Source: Defluviitaleaceae bacterium (lineage in GTDB: Bacteria; Bacillota; Clostridia; Lachnospirales; WQUN01). Taken from it: a DNA stretch of 64,000 nt. The DNA lies in the NCBI GenBank assembly GCA_009781755.1, contig WQVD01000004.1, positions 55,635 to 119,634 on the forward strand, given 5' to 3'. The position numbers were made by a program, and so were the translations under genes. The notes below the pieces were generated by a model. That model made no database searches. It worked only from the letters and a program-made list of their open reading frames with translations, and had not been told where the DNA came from. Shown one piece after another: positions 16,746 to 24,821 of the stretch (the stretch's first letter is position 1; the number at the start of each line of letters is the position of its first letter).

Positions 16746-18119
16746 CTACAAAAACCGCACCATCACTTGATTCGCCAAATCCGTACCCAAGGGCGTGAGC
16801 CGCACGCGCCCTTTTTTTATTTCCAGCAAACCGTCGGCGACGAGTTCTTTGAGAAGTGCGCCATAGGTTTGCTGCACAATTTTGCCATAATTTTCTTCGC
16901 ACGCGCGCAAACAAACGCCGTCCGCTAACCGCAAGCCCAGAATAAATACTTCGGCCAACGCGTCGTTTACGGTTAATTTTGTGATTTCCATGCGGATGTT
17001 TTTTTGGATATTATTTTCATGCGGTTCGCTTTCACGTCGTTTGTGCGGCGCGGACACGGTAGCCATTTCCGTTATATCGTCATTTACCTCTTGATTTGCT
17101 TTCGCCGCCGGGGCTGCGCCCCATGCTTGTAAGTACCGCGTCATGTCTGCGGTGTTGTGCCAGCGTGTGCCGCCGGGTGCGGTGTTGTGGCAGCGAGCAC
17201 TGCCTTGGTTGGCATTTTCGCGAGTATCGGAGTTCCCCGCTGCGGTATTTTCTGTTGCGGCATCACCCGCCCCCACGTCAAACGAATGTGCTCCCAGCCC
17301 AAACCCACGGTACGGCTGCCGCGTCCATGTGCCCAAATTGTGGCGGCTCTCACGCCCCGGTTGGGCGAAGTTGGAAATTTCATATCGCTTGTAGCCCGCC
17401 GCCGCCAATATGCGCTCGGCCTCGTGGTACATAGCGCGATCGACGTCTTCATCGGGCAGGGTGATATCGCCGCGTTCGAGCCAATCCCACAGGGGCGTGC
17501 CTTCGGCGGGGGTCAGGCTGTAGGTGGAAATATGTTCAGGGCACAAATCTGCCAGCGCATCCAAACTTCCGCGCCAGTCTGCCATCGTCTGCCCCGGCAG
17601 CGCGAACATCAGGTCCACATTGATATTCGCAAAACCCGCTTCCCGCGCGGCATGAAACGTCCGCACAAAATCTGCCGATGTATGCGACCGCCCGATGCGC
17701 CGCAGCAATCCATCCTGCCACGCTTGCAAACCGATGGACAAGCGATTGACCCCGGCGGCACGCAACGCGGCGAAGTAATCGGTAGCATCTGTACCCGACG
17801 CAAACGGATTACATTCCACCGTAATTTCCGCACCCGCCGATATTTCAAACCGCCGCGCTTCCGTAATAATTTCGCACAAAAAAGCGGCAGATAAAACCGT
17901 AGGCGTGCCACCGCCTATATAAATCGTTTCAATTTTCGCGCCGCACAAATCTCCCGACCGCGCATGGCGCAATTCGTTCACCACCGCTTGCATGTACGCC
18001 TCCATTAATCGGCCGGTATCTGTAAGCGGTTGGGTTAATGCAAATGAGCAAAAATCACAATATGCGCACTTATTGCGACAGAAGGGGATGTGGATGTACA
18101 GCCCCATTTTGTTACGCAT
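16746..18119 (-). CDS. hemW: Radical SAM heme chaperone HemW-like protein
   Basis: 457 residues. The N-terminus has the radical SAM cluster motif CxxxCxxC (C14, C18, C21 in IPFCRNKCAYCDF), the GGGTP motif for SAM, and HemN/HemW family blocks (EVTVECNP-like, NRLSIGLQ, YSLTPAEGTPL). HemW inserts heme into respiratory or other proteins and is often misannotated as coproporphyrinogen oxidase. A poorly conserved, Asn/Thr/Ala-rich insertion of about 100 residues separates the barrel from the HemN C-terminal domain (AEVFILGLRLADGV). The start ATG overlaps the stop of the upstream gene. Confidence 0.9.
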   Translation of the reverse strand: MRNKMGLYIHIPFCRNKCAYCDFCSFALTQPLTDTGRLMEAYMQAVVNELRHARSGDLCGAKIETIYIGGGTPTVLSAAFLCEIITEARRFEISAGAEITVECNPFASGTDATDYFAALRAAGVNRLSIGLQAWQDGLLRRIGRSHTSADFVRTFHAAREAGFANINVDLMFALPGQTMADWRGSLDALADLCPEHISTYSLTPAEGTPLWDWLERGDITLPDEDVDRAMYHEAERILAAAGYKRYEISNFAQPGRESRHNLGTWTRQPYRGFGLGAHSFDVGAGDAATENTAAGNSDTRENANQGSARCHNTAPGGTRWHNTADMTRYLQAWGAAPAAKANQEVNDDITEMATVSAPHKRRESEPHENNIQKNIRMEITKLTVNDALAEVFILGLRLADGVCLRACEENYGKIVQQTYGALLKELVADGLLEIKKGRVRLTPLGTDLANQVMVRFL

Positions 18120-18666
18120 CAACGGTATTCCACTTGCGTCTCTTAATCGCAATTACCAAAAGCACCCCCCCGACGGCAAGCAGCACACAAGCCCCCACAA
18201 AGGTCCAATACGCCAAGTTTCTATACGACCACCGCGCCACATATGCCGATACGCGGGCTCCCTCCGGCACATACCGCCGCAATAATTCCATCGCAATTGC
18301 ACTTTCGTCCAAGCGTGAAACGGAAACAAAAAATTTTTCGTCCAAGCGCAGATTTCCGTTTCGTGAAATTAACGCTACGGGCATGTCGTAGAATTCAATT
18401 ATATACAAATGCCATCTTATGCTTTCATCGCGGTCGGTTCCTGTCGTATTGATAAACACATGAGAAATACCCGTGCGTCGGGTCGGGGCATTCACATATA
18501 ACCGACGGCCATAATACGCACCAAATTGTGCCGCGCTGGTCACTACAGGAATTTCGCCCGCGTTATCACGGTGCGTGCGTACCGCAGCAATGGTTAACAA
18601 AACCCCCATGCCCAAGCAAAAGATTACCCAAAAGCGCAACGTAAATAAATAGCTGAAATCATCCAT
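18112..18666 (-). CDS. Two-span membrane protein, hypothetical
   Basis: 184 residues. The ATG at 18666 (MDDFSYLFTLRF) has GGAGG 8 nt upstream. Hydrophobic segments at about 8-27 and 155-177 bracket a soluble, probably extracellular domain of about 125 residues rich in aromatic and Arg residues. No family recognised. The open frame continues upstream to 18768, but that part is a fossil of an Hsp70-like 3' end. It overlaps hemW by 8 nt, so the two are likely translationally coupled. Confidence 0.65.
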   Translation of the reverse strand: MDDFSYLFTLRFWVIFCLGMGVLLTIAAVRTHRDNAGEIPVVTSAAQFGAYYGRRLYVNAPTRRTGISHVFINTTGTDRDESIRWHLYIIEFYDMPVALISRNGNLRLDEKFFVSVSRLDESAIAMELLRRYVPEGARVSAYVARWSYRNLAYWTFVGACVLLAVGGVLLVIAIKRRKWNTVDA

Positions 18667-18768
18667 ACTTCCATCCTCCGCTTGTGCCTTCGTTTCTTCT
18701 TCGACCATTAGGGAGATGCGCAACTCCGTCTTGCCGCCGGGGTAGGCCGTTGATTTCCACTTCGCCAA
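18667..18768 (-). pseudogene. Fossil of an Hsp70-like gene 3' end
   Basis: The frame encodes AKWKSTAYPGGKTELRISLM then VEEE, which aligns with GEVEISGLPTRPSGKTKLRI and TLMVEEE near the C-terminus of the Hsp70-like protein encoded at 21082-22716. Only this tail survives. It implies a third Hsp70-like gene once stood here, or that the tail was copied with the downstream gene. Confidence 0.8.
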
Positions 18769-18783
18769 TCTATTTAATTTGGC

Positions 18784-19707
18784 TTATTGTTCCAAATTCC
18801 ACCGCACATGCGCGCGGATTTCGTCCTCGCCGGTGAATTTCAAGCCAAATACGCGCTCCATTTTACCCACGCCGTACAGCAACGGCTCTGCGCCCCACCC
18901 CTTGTCTTCCACGACGATTTCCGACGTAGACGCGGGGTATTCTTCCAATGCAATCTGCGCCACGCGCTCCCAAGTCGTAAAATCCGCCGCCAACGCAAGG
19001 AAAACTTCCTCGTTCAAGTCCGACTCCAACAACGCCACATACAATTTGGCAATCTGCCCGGCAGAAAGAAACTGCGTGCCGTCGTACTTCGTCACATGCA
19101 CCGGCCGATTTTCACGCACCGCGTTGGTAATATCCGCAAAACGCATATCACTCTGCGACTTCCCCCCGACGAAGCACGGATTGGCAAAGGTATACCCCGG
19201 GCGTATCACGTTGCGCTTCATCGCCACCGCGCCGCCGTCGCCAAAATACTGCGAGAAACCCAGCACATAAGCCTCAATCGCGCCCTTGGTAGCCGCGTAC
19301 AAGTTGTTGGGTATGTTCACAAAAGTCTCGTCCATGCCCGCACGGTTGTGCCCCATCGCCGCCGTAGACGATGTGAACAAGAACTTGCTCACGCCCGCTT
19401 TTTCCGCCAGCTCCAGCAAATTGACCGTGGCCGCAGTGTCGTTCATCAACATCGAGACGGGCTCATTCCCCCATCCCAACGCAATCGAAATCACCGCATC
19501 GCAGCCCGCTACATACCGCGCCATCAGCGGATAATCCGTGATTTCGCCCGGCACGATGGATATCGACCCCGGCGCACCCATGCGCAACATCGGCGCATAC
19601 TTCTCCGGCGTGCGCGACAACACCACGCATTCATGCCCCCGCGCCGCCAACGCCAACGTCACATACTGCCCAATGTTACCCGTTCCGCCCGTGATGAAAA
19701 TTTTCAT
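18784..19707 (-). CDS. NAD(P)-dependent epimerase/dehydratase-like SDR
   Basis: 307 residues of the extended short-chain dehydrogenase type. Rossmann motif GGTGNIG (7-13), then NLYAATKGAIE carrying the YxxxK catalytic pair. Residues 140 onward form the substrate lobe. The substrate is not evident; family members act on nucleotide sugars and related compounds. Start ATG with GGAGGCATT upstream. The preceding lipoprotein gene ends 32 nt inside this gene, so expression is probably coupled. Confidence 0.88.
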   Translation of the reverse strand: MKIFITGGTGNIGQYVTLALAARGHECVVLSRTPEKYAPMLRMGAPGSISIVPGEITDYPLMARYVAGCDAVISIALGWGNEPVSMLMNDTAATVNLLELAEKAGVSKFLFTSSTAAMGHNRAGMDETFVNIPNNLYAATKGAIEAYVLGFSQYFGDGGAVAMKRNVIRPGYTFANPCFVGGKSQSDMRFADITNAVRENRPVHVTKYDGTQFLSAGQIAKLYVALLESDLNEEVFLALAADFTTWERVAQIALEEYPASTSEIVVEDKGWGAEPLLYGVGKMERVFGLKFTGEDEIRAHVRWNLEQ

Positions 19708-20704
19708 AAATCCAATGCCTCCTTGACCCTGCCGGGGTTTCGTCTTCGAATTCGCCTATAAAGGAATCCGTATGCACACAAAAATATTCAATCGCATGAA
19801 ACCACGCCCAATCCACCGACAAGGTTTCTAACACAACGCCGGAAAATGTAAAACGAAAATCAACGTTTATTTTGTCCTGTTCTACAATTTCACCCAACAT
19901 GCGTACAATGGTTAAAAAATCACGCGATGCATTAGCATATCCGCGAACAAGATTCGTCCGCCCCCGCACTTCATTAATGGTTAAGATATTATTATGCGAA
20001 TCATAACTGCCGTTTATGGTGACGGAGTTTATATATGAAGAACGAATATCAAGCACCAGTGTAAACCTAAGCACACCCTCTTCCGTTGCATAGACGGAGA
20101 GTGCGCGTACAATATCTAACAAATTTCCGGCTCCGGTAACGGTGGGTGTTGCAAATTGCCTTGCGTCCACATGATTTAACCCAAGCCTCCAATCCGCCAT
20201 TAATGATTGCGTCGTTGCCGTACTCAGTTGCAAACCCATTTTGGAGCAAAGGATATTGACTTCATTTATATCCACAAAATCCAAACCCAGCGTAACCCTT
20301 GTTTCCGCCAGGATATTCCCGTCCGCAAACCCCATAATCCGAAAATTATTGGAATAATTGGCAATCACATCAGCCATATCCGCGTACGCAATAGCAAACG
20401 CCGCCGCCCTCACTTGCCCGCGCATGGAGCCGCGGTTATTGAAAATGAAGGTACCCGCCTCACCATCAGGCCGCGTATACGCAATTTCCCACACGCGATA
20501 ACGGTACCACCGCATCCCAAACTGCGGCTCGCCTTGCAAATCCGACCCGCGCCGCGCTTCCACCAACTCAAAATCGCCGAACGCATAATTCAAATAACGG
20601 CGATACGTCCTGAAATGATCATCGTTGAAAGAAATGCGGGTACACCCGGCAAGCAAAAAAAATGCAGCAAATAACGAAATACAAACTGTGCCGATTTTTT
20701 TCAT
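19676..20704 (-). CDS. Lipoprotein, hypothetical
   Basis: 342 residues. Start ATG at 20704 gives a signal peptide MKKIGTVCISLFAAFFLLAGC with lipobox LLAGC; a longer in-frame extension upstream would bury it. The mature part has no motif I recognise; it is mixed alpha/beta with a repeated LDIR/ITING-type strand pattern near residues 210-250. Its 3' end overlaps the SDR gene by 32 nt. Confidence 0.65.
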   Translation of the reverse strand: MKKIGTVCISLFAAFFLLAGCTRISFNDDHFRTYRRYLNYAFGDFELVEARRGSDLQGEPQFGMRWYRYRVWEIAYTRPDGEAGTFIFNNRGSMRGQVRAAAFAIAYADMADVIANYSNNFRIMGFADGNILAETRVTLGLDFVDINEVNILCSKMGLQLSTATTQSLMADWRLGLNHVDARQFATPTVTGAGNLLDIVRALSVYATEEGVLRFTLVLDIRSSYINSVTINGSYDSHNNILTINEVRGRTNLVRGYANASRDFLTIVRMLGEIVEQDKINVDFRFTFSGVVLETLSVDWAWFHAIEYFCVHTDSFIGEFEDETPAGSRRHWIYENFHHGRNG

Positions 20705-20754
20705 GATTACTTCGCCATGATTTCCGCTTTCGTAAATCGGTCGGGCAAAATGTT

Positions 20755-21051
20755 TCATGTTATGTCGAAATTAAAATCATCCAAATCTTCATTTTCATTA
20801 TCCAAGTGTTGCTCAATGTTATTTTTTCGCTTAAATATTTTATTTTTAATTCCCTTTAATCCACCGTGCTTACTTATAAAATGCCCCCCGACAGCAGTTG
20901 TTACCGCTCCAATTATCGTCAACGCAACTCCGATTAACAAGCCTTGCGTATGCCCATCGGCATAACCTTCCGTTCGCCCTTCCATAAATCCCTCTGCGAG
21001 TCCTTCTTCTCTCCCGGTATGATAACCATTACCCCATACTGGATTTCCCAT
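20755..21051 (-). CDS. Small Gly/Glu-repeat membrane protein, hypothetical
   Basis: 98 residues. Residues 1-35 hold a short repeat of the type GxxEGxxxGxxxGYADGHTQG, then one membrane segment (LLIGVALTIIGAVTTAVGG) and a Lys-rich then acidic tail. I take the second ATG (21051) because GGAG is 9 nt before it and touches the first. It directly follows the Hsp70-like gene (30 nt) and may be its partner. Confidence 0.6.
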   Translation of the reverse strand: MGNPVWGNGYHTGREEGLAEGFMEGRTEGYADGHTQGLLIGVALTIIGAVTTAVGGHFISKHGGLKGIKNKIFKRKNNIEQHLDNENEDLDDFNFDIT

Positions 21052-21081
21052 GCAATTCATCTCCTTTTTTGTTTATATAAT

Positions 21082-22716
21082 CTACGCCCGTATTTCCGTT
21101 TTCGCAAACCGCTCCGGCGAAAATGTTTCGTCAAAATTGCTCGCCGGCCATTGCTCGCCCATGCCCACATCCTCGACGCGGCCGTGTACGGTGCCGCCTT
21201 CTTCTTCCACCATCAGGGTGATGCGCAGCTTGGTCTTGCCGCTGGGGCGTGTGGGCAAACCGCTGATTTCCACTTCGCCAATTAATCGACAGGCTTCATA
21301 GGGGTCATCGGCTTGCACGCGCTCCATGATTTTCAGCGCGAAGCCGCTCATTTCCTCGGGCGTGTTGCCGCTCAAGGTAAACACATGCGACTTCTTCGCT
21401 AATGCATAAAACGTACCGCGCCGTATCATGGGGAAGAATTTCTTCTCGCGTCCCGTGTCAATTTCCAACCCAATGTCGTGCGGCACGGTGACTTCGAAAT
21501 CCACCGTCACTTTTTCGCTCTCCATATCGGGGTGCGACAACAAACCCATTTTCATGGCCGCGTAGTACGTAGCGCCCAACGAAATATCCAACGCAGGCCG
21601 CTCCGACGAATAAATCTTGCCCTCATCGGAGAAAATATCCAGCAACATCTCGCGCACCCACGGCATCTGCGACGAGCCGCCCTCCAGCAGCACGCGATCC
21701 ACGTCGTCGGGTGTCAGGGAGCCGGAATACGTTTCGCGCAGGGCCTTCAACACCAGCTTGCGCGTTTTCAAAATGAAAGGTTCGATGAGCGTATGAAAAT
21801 CTTCACGCGTAATTTGCTCCACAAAGGGCGGAATGCAAAACGTGAACGGGATGCGGAAACGGGGAACACCGCTGAGCCGCTCCTTGGCTTCCCGCGCGCG
21901 GGCAACGAGTTCGACTTGGTTCTCTATGGCCAAATCGTTCAGGCTTTGCCCGGTTTTGGCATGAATGAAACCGGCGCAGGCTTCCACTAGCATCGCATCA
22001 ATATCATCGCCGCCGTGCGTGGCCTCCCCCCCCTGCGAAATAACCGCCAATTTAATCCGTGCGTCATCCCGCTGCGCCACATGAAATAACGTAATGTCCA
22101 ACGTGCCCCCGCCAAAGTCAAAGACCATAATCTTCTCGTCCTGCTTCAAGTGATTGCGGAAGTTGTACGCCAAGGCCGCCGCATTCGGCTCCTTGATCAA
22201 GCAAATCAACTTGTCCGCCAGCCCGGCCTCTTCGCACGCGCGTATCGTCGCCTTTTGCGCCGCGTCGTCAAAATCATACGGCACGCTCACCACCAACCCC
22301 GCAATTTCGGCCTTGGGGTTCATGTTTTGCGCGTGGCTCACCAACTCACCCAATATCAGTGCCGAAATTTCCTCCGGCAGATAATCCTTGCCACCCAGCC
22401 GCACGGTCGTGTTCGTGCCCATCTTGCGCTTAATCGAGCGCACCGTCGTCTCCGGGTACATCTTCATCGAACGGTACGCTTCCTCGCCGATGACCCATTC
22501 GTCACCATCGCCCTCTCCGTCGCGCCATTGTACAACGCTTGGCAATGGTATCTTGCCAAAGCCGTTGGAAATGTCGATCGGCTCCGGCCGGTTGTTGCCC
22601 GCATCCCAATAACTAATCACCGAATGCGTAGTGCCCAAGTCAATGCCGAGAATATACCAATCTTCGGGCAAGTGGCCTTTTTCGTCTATTTGCTTGCGGT
22701 AGGTTTCCCAAGTCAT
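21082..22716 (-). CDS. Hsp70 family protein (paralog 1, ATPase motifs intact)
   Basis: 544 residues. Actin-fold ATPase with phosphate-1 loop GIDLGTTHS (24-32), phosphate-2 loop VFDFGGGTLDITLF and adenosine motif LEGGSSQMPWVREML. The region after the ATPase domain is short (about 150 residues) with a beta segment ending LPTRPSGKTKLRITL, not a normal DnaK substrate domain, and there is no GrpE/DnaJ nearby. So it is an Hsp70-like ATPase of unknown client. AAAGGATTT precedes the ATG. A degenerate paralog lies at 24818-26368. Confidence 0.88.
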   Translation of the reverse strand: MTWETYRKQIDEKGHLPEDWYILGIDLGTTHSVISYWDAGNNRPEPIDISNGFGKIPLPSVVQWRDGEGDGDEWVIGEEAYRSMKMYPETTVRSIKRKMGTNTTVRLGGKDYLPEEISALILGELVSHAQNMNPKAEIAGLVVSVPYDFDDAAQKATIRACEEAGLADKLICLIKEPNAAALAYNFRNHLKQDEKIMVFDFGGGTLDITLFHVAQRDDARIKLAVISQGGEATHGGDDIDAMLVEACAGFIHAKTGQSLNDLAIENQVELVARAREAKERLSGVPRFRIPFTFCIPPFVEQITREDFHTLIEPFILKTRKLVLKALRETYSGSLTPDDVDRVLLEGGSSQMPWVREMLLDIFSDEGKIYSSERPALDISLGATYYAAMKMGLLSHPDMESEKVTVDFEVTVPHDIGLEIDTGREKKFFPMIRRGTFYALAKKSHVFTLSGNTPEEMSGFALKIMERVQADDPYEACRLIGEVEISGLPTRPSGKTKLRITLMVEEEGGTVHGRVEDVGMGEQWPASNFDETFSPERFAKTEIRA

Positions 22717-22736
22717 GTGATCAAATCCTTTATGAT

Positions 22737-22988
22737 TTATTTATAAACATCCCCACGTGATCCAACTTCAATCGCGCGGATAATCAAGTGTTCGTTGTTC
22801 ATTGAATAAATGATGCGATATCCACCCACGCGCAATCGGTACAGTTGCACTTTGCCGGATAATTTTGCGGTATCTCCATTGGGCAATGCATTGATTGCGC
22901 GATATAACCGGATTTGTTCCTTACGTGGCTGTTTTGCAATAAATTTAACCGCAGATTTTTCAAACTCGATTTTATATTTCACTTGCAT
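22737..22988 (-). CDS. RelE/ParE family toxin
   Basis: 83 residues with the RelE-type pattern: FEKSAVKFIAKQPRKEQIRL helix pair, LSGKVQLYRLRVGGYRIIYS strands and a final strand IIRAIEVGSRGDVYK. RelE toxins cleave mRNA on ribosomes. The gene overlaps the 3' end of the antitoxin by 17 nt. Basic residues expected for catalysis (R52, R54, R59, R72 region) are present, so it may be active. Confidence 0.85.
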   Translation of the reverse strand: MQVKYKIEFEKSAVKFIAKQPRKEQIRLYRAINALPNGDTAKLSGKVQLYRLRVGGYRIIYSMNNEHLIIRAIEVGSRGDVYK

Positions 22989-23226
22989 CTACCCCGCATG
23001 CGGCCAATGCGTCTTCAAATGATACATATTCACCCGTGTCTTTTTTATTAAACGCGCGCAAAAATAAGATCTTTTCAACATCGTCCATGTCATTAACGTT
23101 GGCCGATGGGTCGATGGTTAACACCGATTTGGCCAGCAACTCACCCAATAAAGGTTTTAAAAAAGCCAAAGTGCTTTCGGGTAATGCATACACCATTTGA
23201 TGTACGTCCAATCGTAACGCGGACAT
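22972..23226 (-). CDS. Antitoxin partner of the RelE-type toxin
   Basis: 84 residues from ATG at 23226 (AAGGAG 8 nt upstream); a GTG three codons earlier sits too close to that site. The protein is acidic in its second half (DDVEKILFLRAFNKKDTGEY, VSFEDALAACG), typical of the toxin-neutralising tail. The N-terminal half is helical, but I see no standard ribbon-helix-helix signature. Role inferred from overlap with the RelE-like gene. Confidence 0.75.
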   Translation of the reverse strand: MSALRLDVHQMVYALPESTLAFLKPLLGELLAKSVLTIDPSANVNDMDDVEKILFLRAFNKKDTGEYVSFEDALAACGVDASEI

Positions 23227-23256
23227 TTTATTCACTCCTTTTTGTTTTTTGAATAT

Positions 23257-24144
23257 TCACTTCTCCATAAACTGCGCAAAGAACGCCATGTCCGGGTCGT
23301 AGACGGTGCGTGGTGTTACACCCAGCCCGATTTTTTCAAACATTTCCACCAATTTATCGCCGTCAATCAATTCGAGCTTGGTGTTTTTGCGCTCCAGTTC
23401 ATAAGCGGATTTGGGCAATGTGCCTGTGGTGATAAAAAGACCGCGGTCCGCTCCGTTTTGTTCCGAAGCCAAAACACCGATAAATTCCCTGATGTGGCTA
23501 ATGGGTACTGAGCCCTCGTACCGTTTGCATTGCAGGAATACGCTCATGTTGACAAAGGGGTTCAACTTTAATGTCGCGGTTCCGTCAATGCCGCCATCGC
23601 CGGAACGTTGTGTGATTTTTACGTCTTCAAAGTTATACTCGCGCAGGAGTCTTCCGCATAAGTGTTCAAATCCGGCGGGGGTGGTTTTCTTTATTATGTC
23701 CAATAGGGGTACTTCGTTTTTATCTTCAATATCGTCGGTTAAGTTATCGGAAAGGTTTATTAATGCCTCCGCATCGCTTTGTTTCGATTTTTTATTCGCT
23801 TGGTGAAATTTTACCCATTTTCGCACCAATTGTACTGCTGTTGGGTAATCCACCGATGCGTTTCGTCCGGTCTCGGTCAACGACCACACGCCGTGGGTTG
23901 AGGTCTCTACGAGTTTCTCCCATCCGAGATATGTCCGCGCCCAATAAACTTGATTTTGGAATTTAAGCAGGTTGGATTTTTCGTGACGCATCGCGAGGAA
24001 ATCGTCGGCCAAATCCATTTTCAATGCAATACCCTCGCGTGTTTCCTTTGGCGTGGCCGACCCGCCTTTTTCACGGATGACCTCCATAAGGGGTGGAATC
24101 CAATTGATAAACATTGCGTGTTGTGTGTTTATTTTTGCATTCAT
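23257..24144 (-). CDS. Mrr-type restriction endonuclease
   Basis: 295 residues. N-terminal winged-helix (Mrr_N-like, about 10-100), linker 115-145, then an Mrr catalytic domain (150-280) with the PD-(D/E)xK residues E160, D187 in GDGGIDGTA, and Q205-x-K207 in FLQCKRYE. Mrr enzymes cut modified or foreign DNA (type IV restriction). Start ATG with CGGAGGCGTATAA. No methyltransferase lies nearby, as expected for type IV. Confidence 0.9.
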   Translation of the reverse strand: MNAKINTQHAMFINWIPPLMEVIREKGGSATPKETREGIALKMDLADDFLAMRHEKSNLLKFQNQVYWARTYLGWEKLVETSTHGVWSLTETGRNASVDYPTAVQLVRKWVKFHQANKKSKQSDAEALINLSDNLTDDIEDKNEVPLLDIIKKTTPAGFEHLCGRLLREYNFEDVKITQRSGDGGIDGTATLKLNPFVNMSVFLQCKRYEGSVPISHIREFIGVLASEQNGADRGLFITTGTLPKSAYELERKNTKLELIDGDKLVEMFEKIGLGVTPRTVYDPDMAFFAQFMEK

Positions 24145-24176
24145 TTATACGCCTCCGTTTTTTATGTAATTGTTAA

Positions 24177-24821
24177 TCAGTGACCGAATATTCCCCCGGC
24201 GATTTCATCGCGGAACAAATCGTACACATTGCAATCGCATTTTGCATCAAAGTACTCCTTCAGCGCAAAATATGCATCCCATTTTTTAAAGGTGTATGTA
24301 TTGATGCTGTCCAATCCATGCCGCCGGTGTGCATCCACGAGCCGTTGTTCCAACGTGCATAATCCTTGCGGTCCGCCGATGCCGTCGCACAACTGGGTGA
24401 GTTTATGGTAATCATCATATTCGGCTTCGGCCAAGTATTTTTTGATGATGGCGCGTTCATTTTCGTCGTTGGTGATTTGCGAACCGGTGTAACTATGAAT
24501 ATTTTGGATGGGGAACGAATGCGATAAGCAAATATCCGCGATCGTTGGATAACCCCGTTCCATCATTAATGCATAACCGGCGTATACGTGGCAGACTTTG
24601 CCGCTTCGATCGGCGTTGGCGTAATAACCGATGTCGTGCAGCAGGCCGGATGCGTAGGCACGGTTGGTGTCCATGCCGCAGTGGGTGGCGATGGTTTCGG
24701 CGGCGCGGGCGGCGTTGCGGCAGTGAGATATCCATGGGCCGGGGTTTTGAGCTTGGGCCCATAAAAGGATTGCTTCGGCTTCGCTACGTGAGGGATAAAT
24801 AGACGCAGCGTTCGTGTTCAT
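24177..24821 (-). CDS. HD domain phosphohydrolase
   Basis: 214 residues. HD-domain residues are visible as HCRNAARAAETIA, GLLHDIGYY and CLSHSFP, the usual H...HD...(H)...D arrangement for metal-dependent phosphohydrolases acting on nucleotides or cyclic dinucleotides. The ATG at 24821 overlaps the stop of the Hsp70-like gene (ATGA), so the two are translationally coupled. Confidence 0.88.
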   Translation of the reverse strand: MNTNAASIYPSRSEAEAILLWAQAQNPGPWISHCRNAARAAETIATHCGMDTNRAYASGLLHDIGYYANADRSGKVCHVYAGYALMMERGYPTIADICLSHSFPIQNIHSYTGSQITNDENERAIIKKYLAEAEYDDYHKLTQLCDGIGGPQGLCTLEQRLVDAHRRHGLDSINTYTFKKWDAYFALKEYFDAKCDCNVYDLFRDEIAGGIFGH

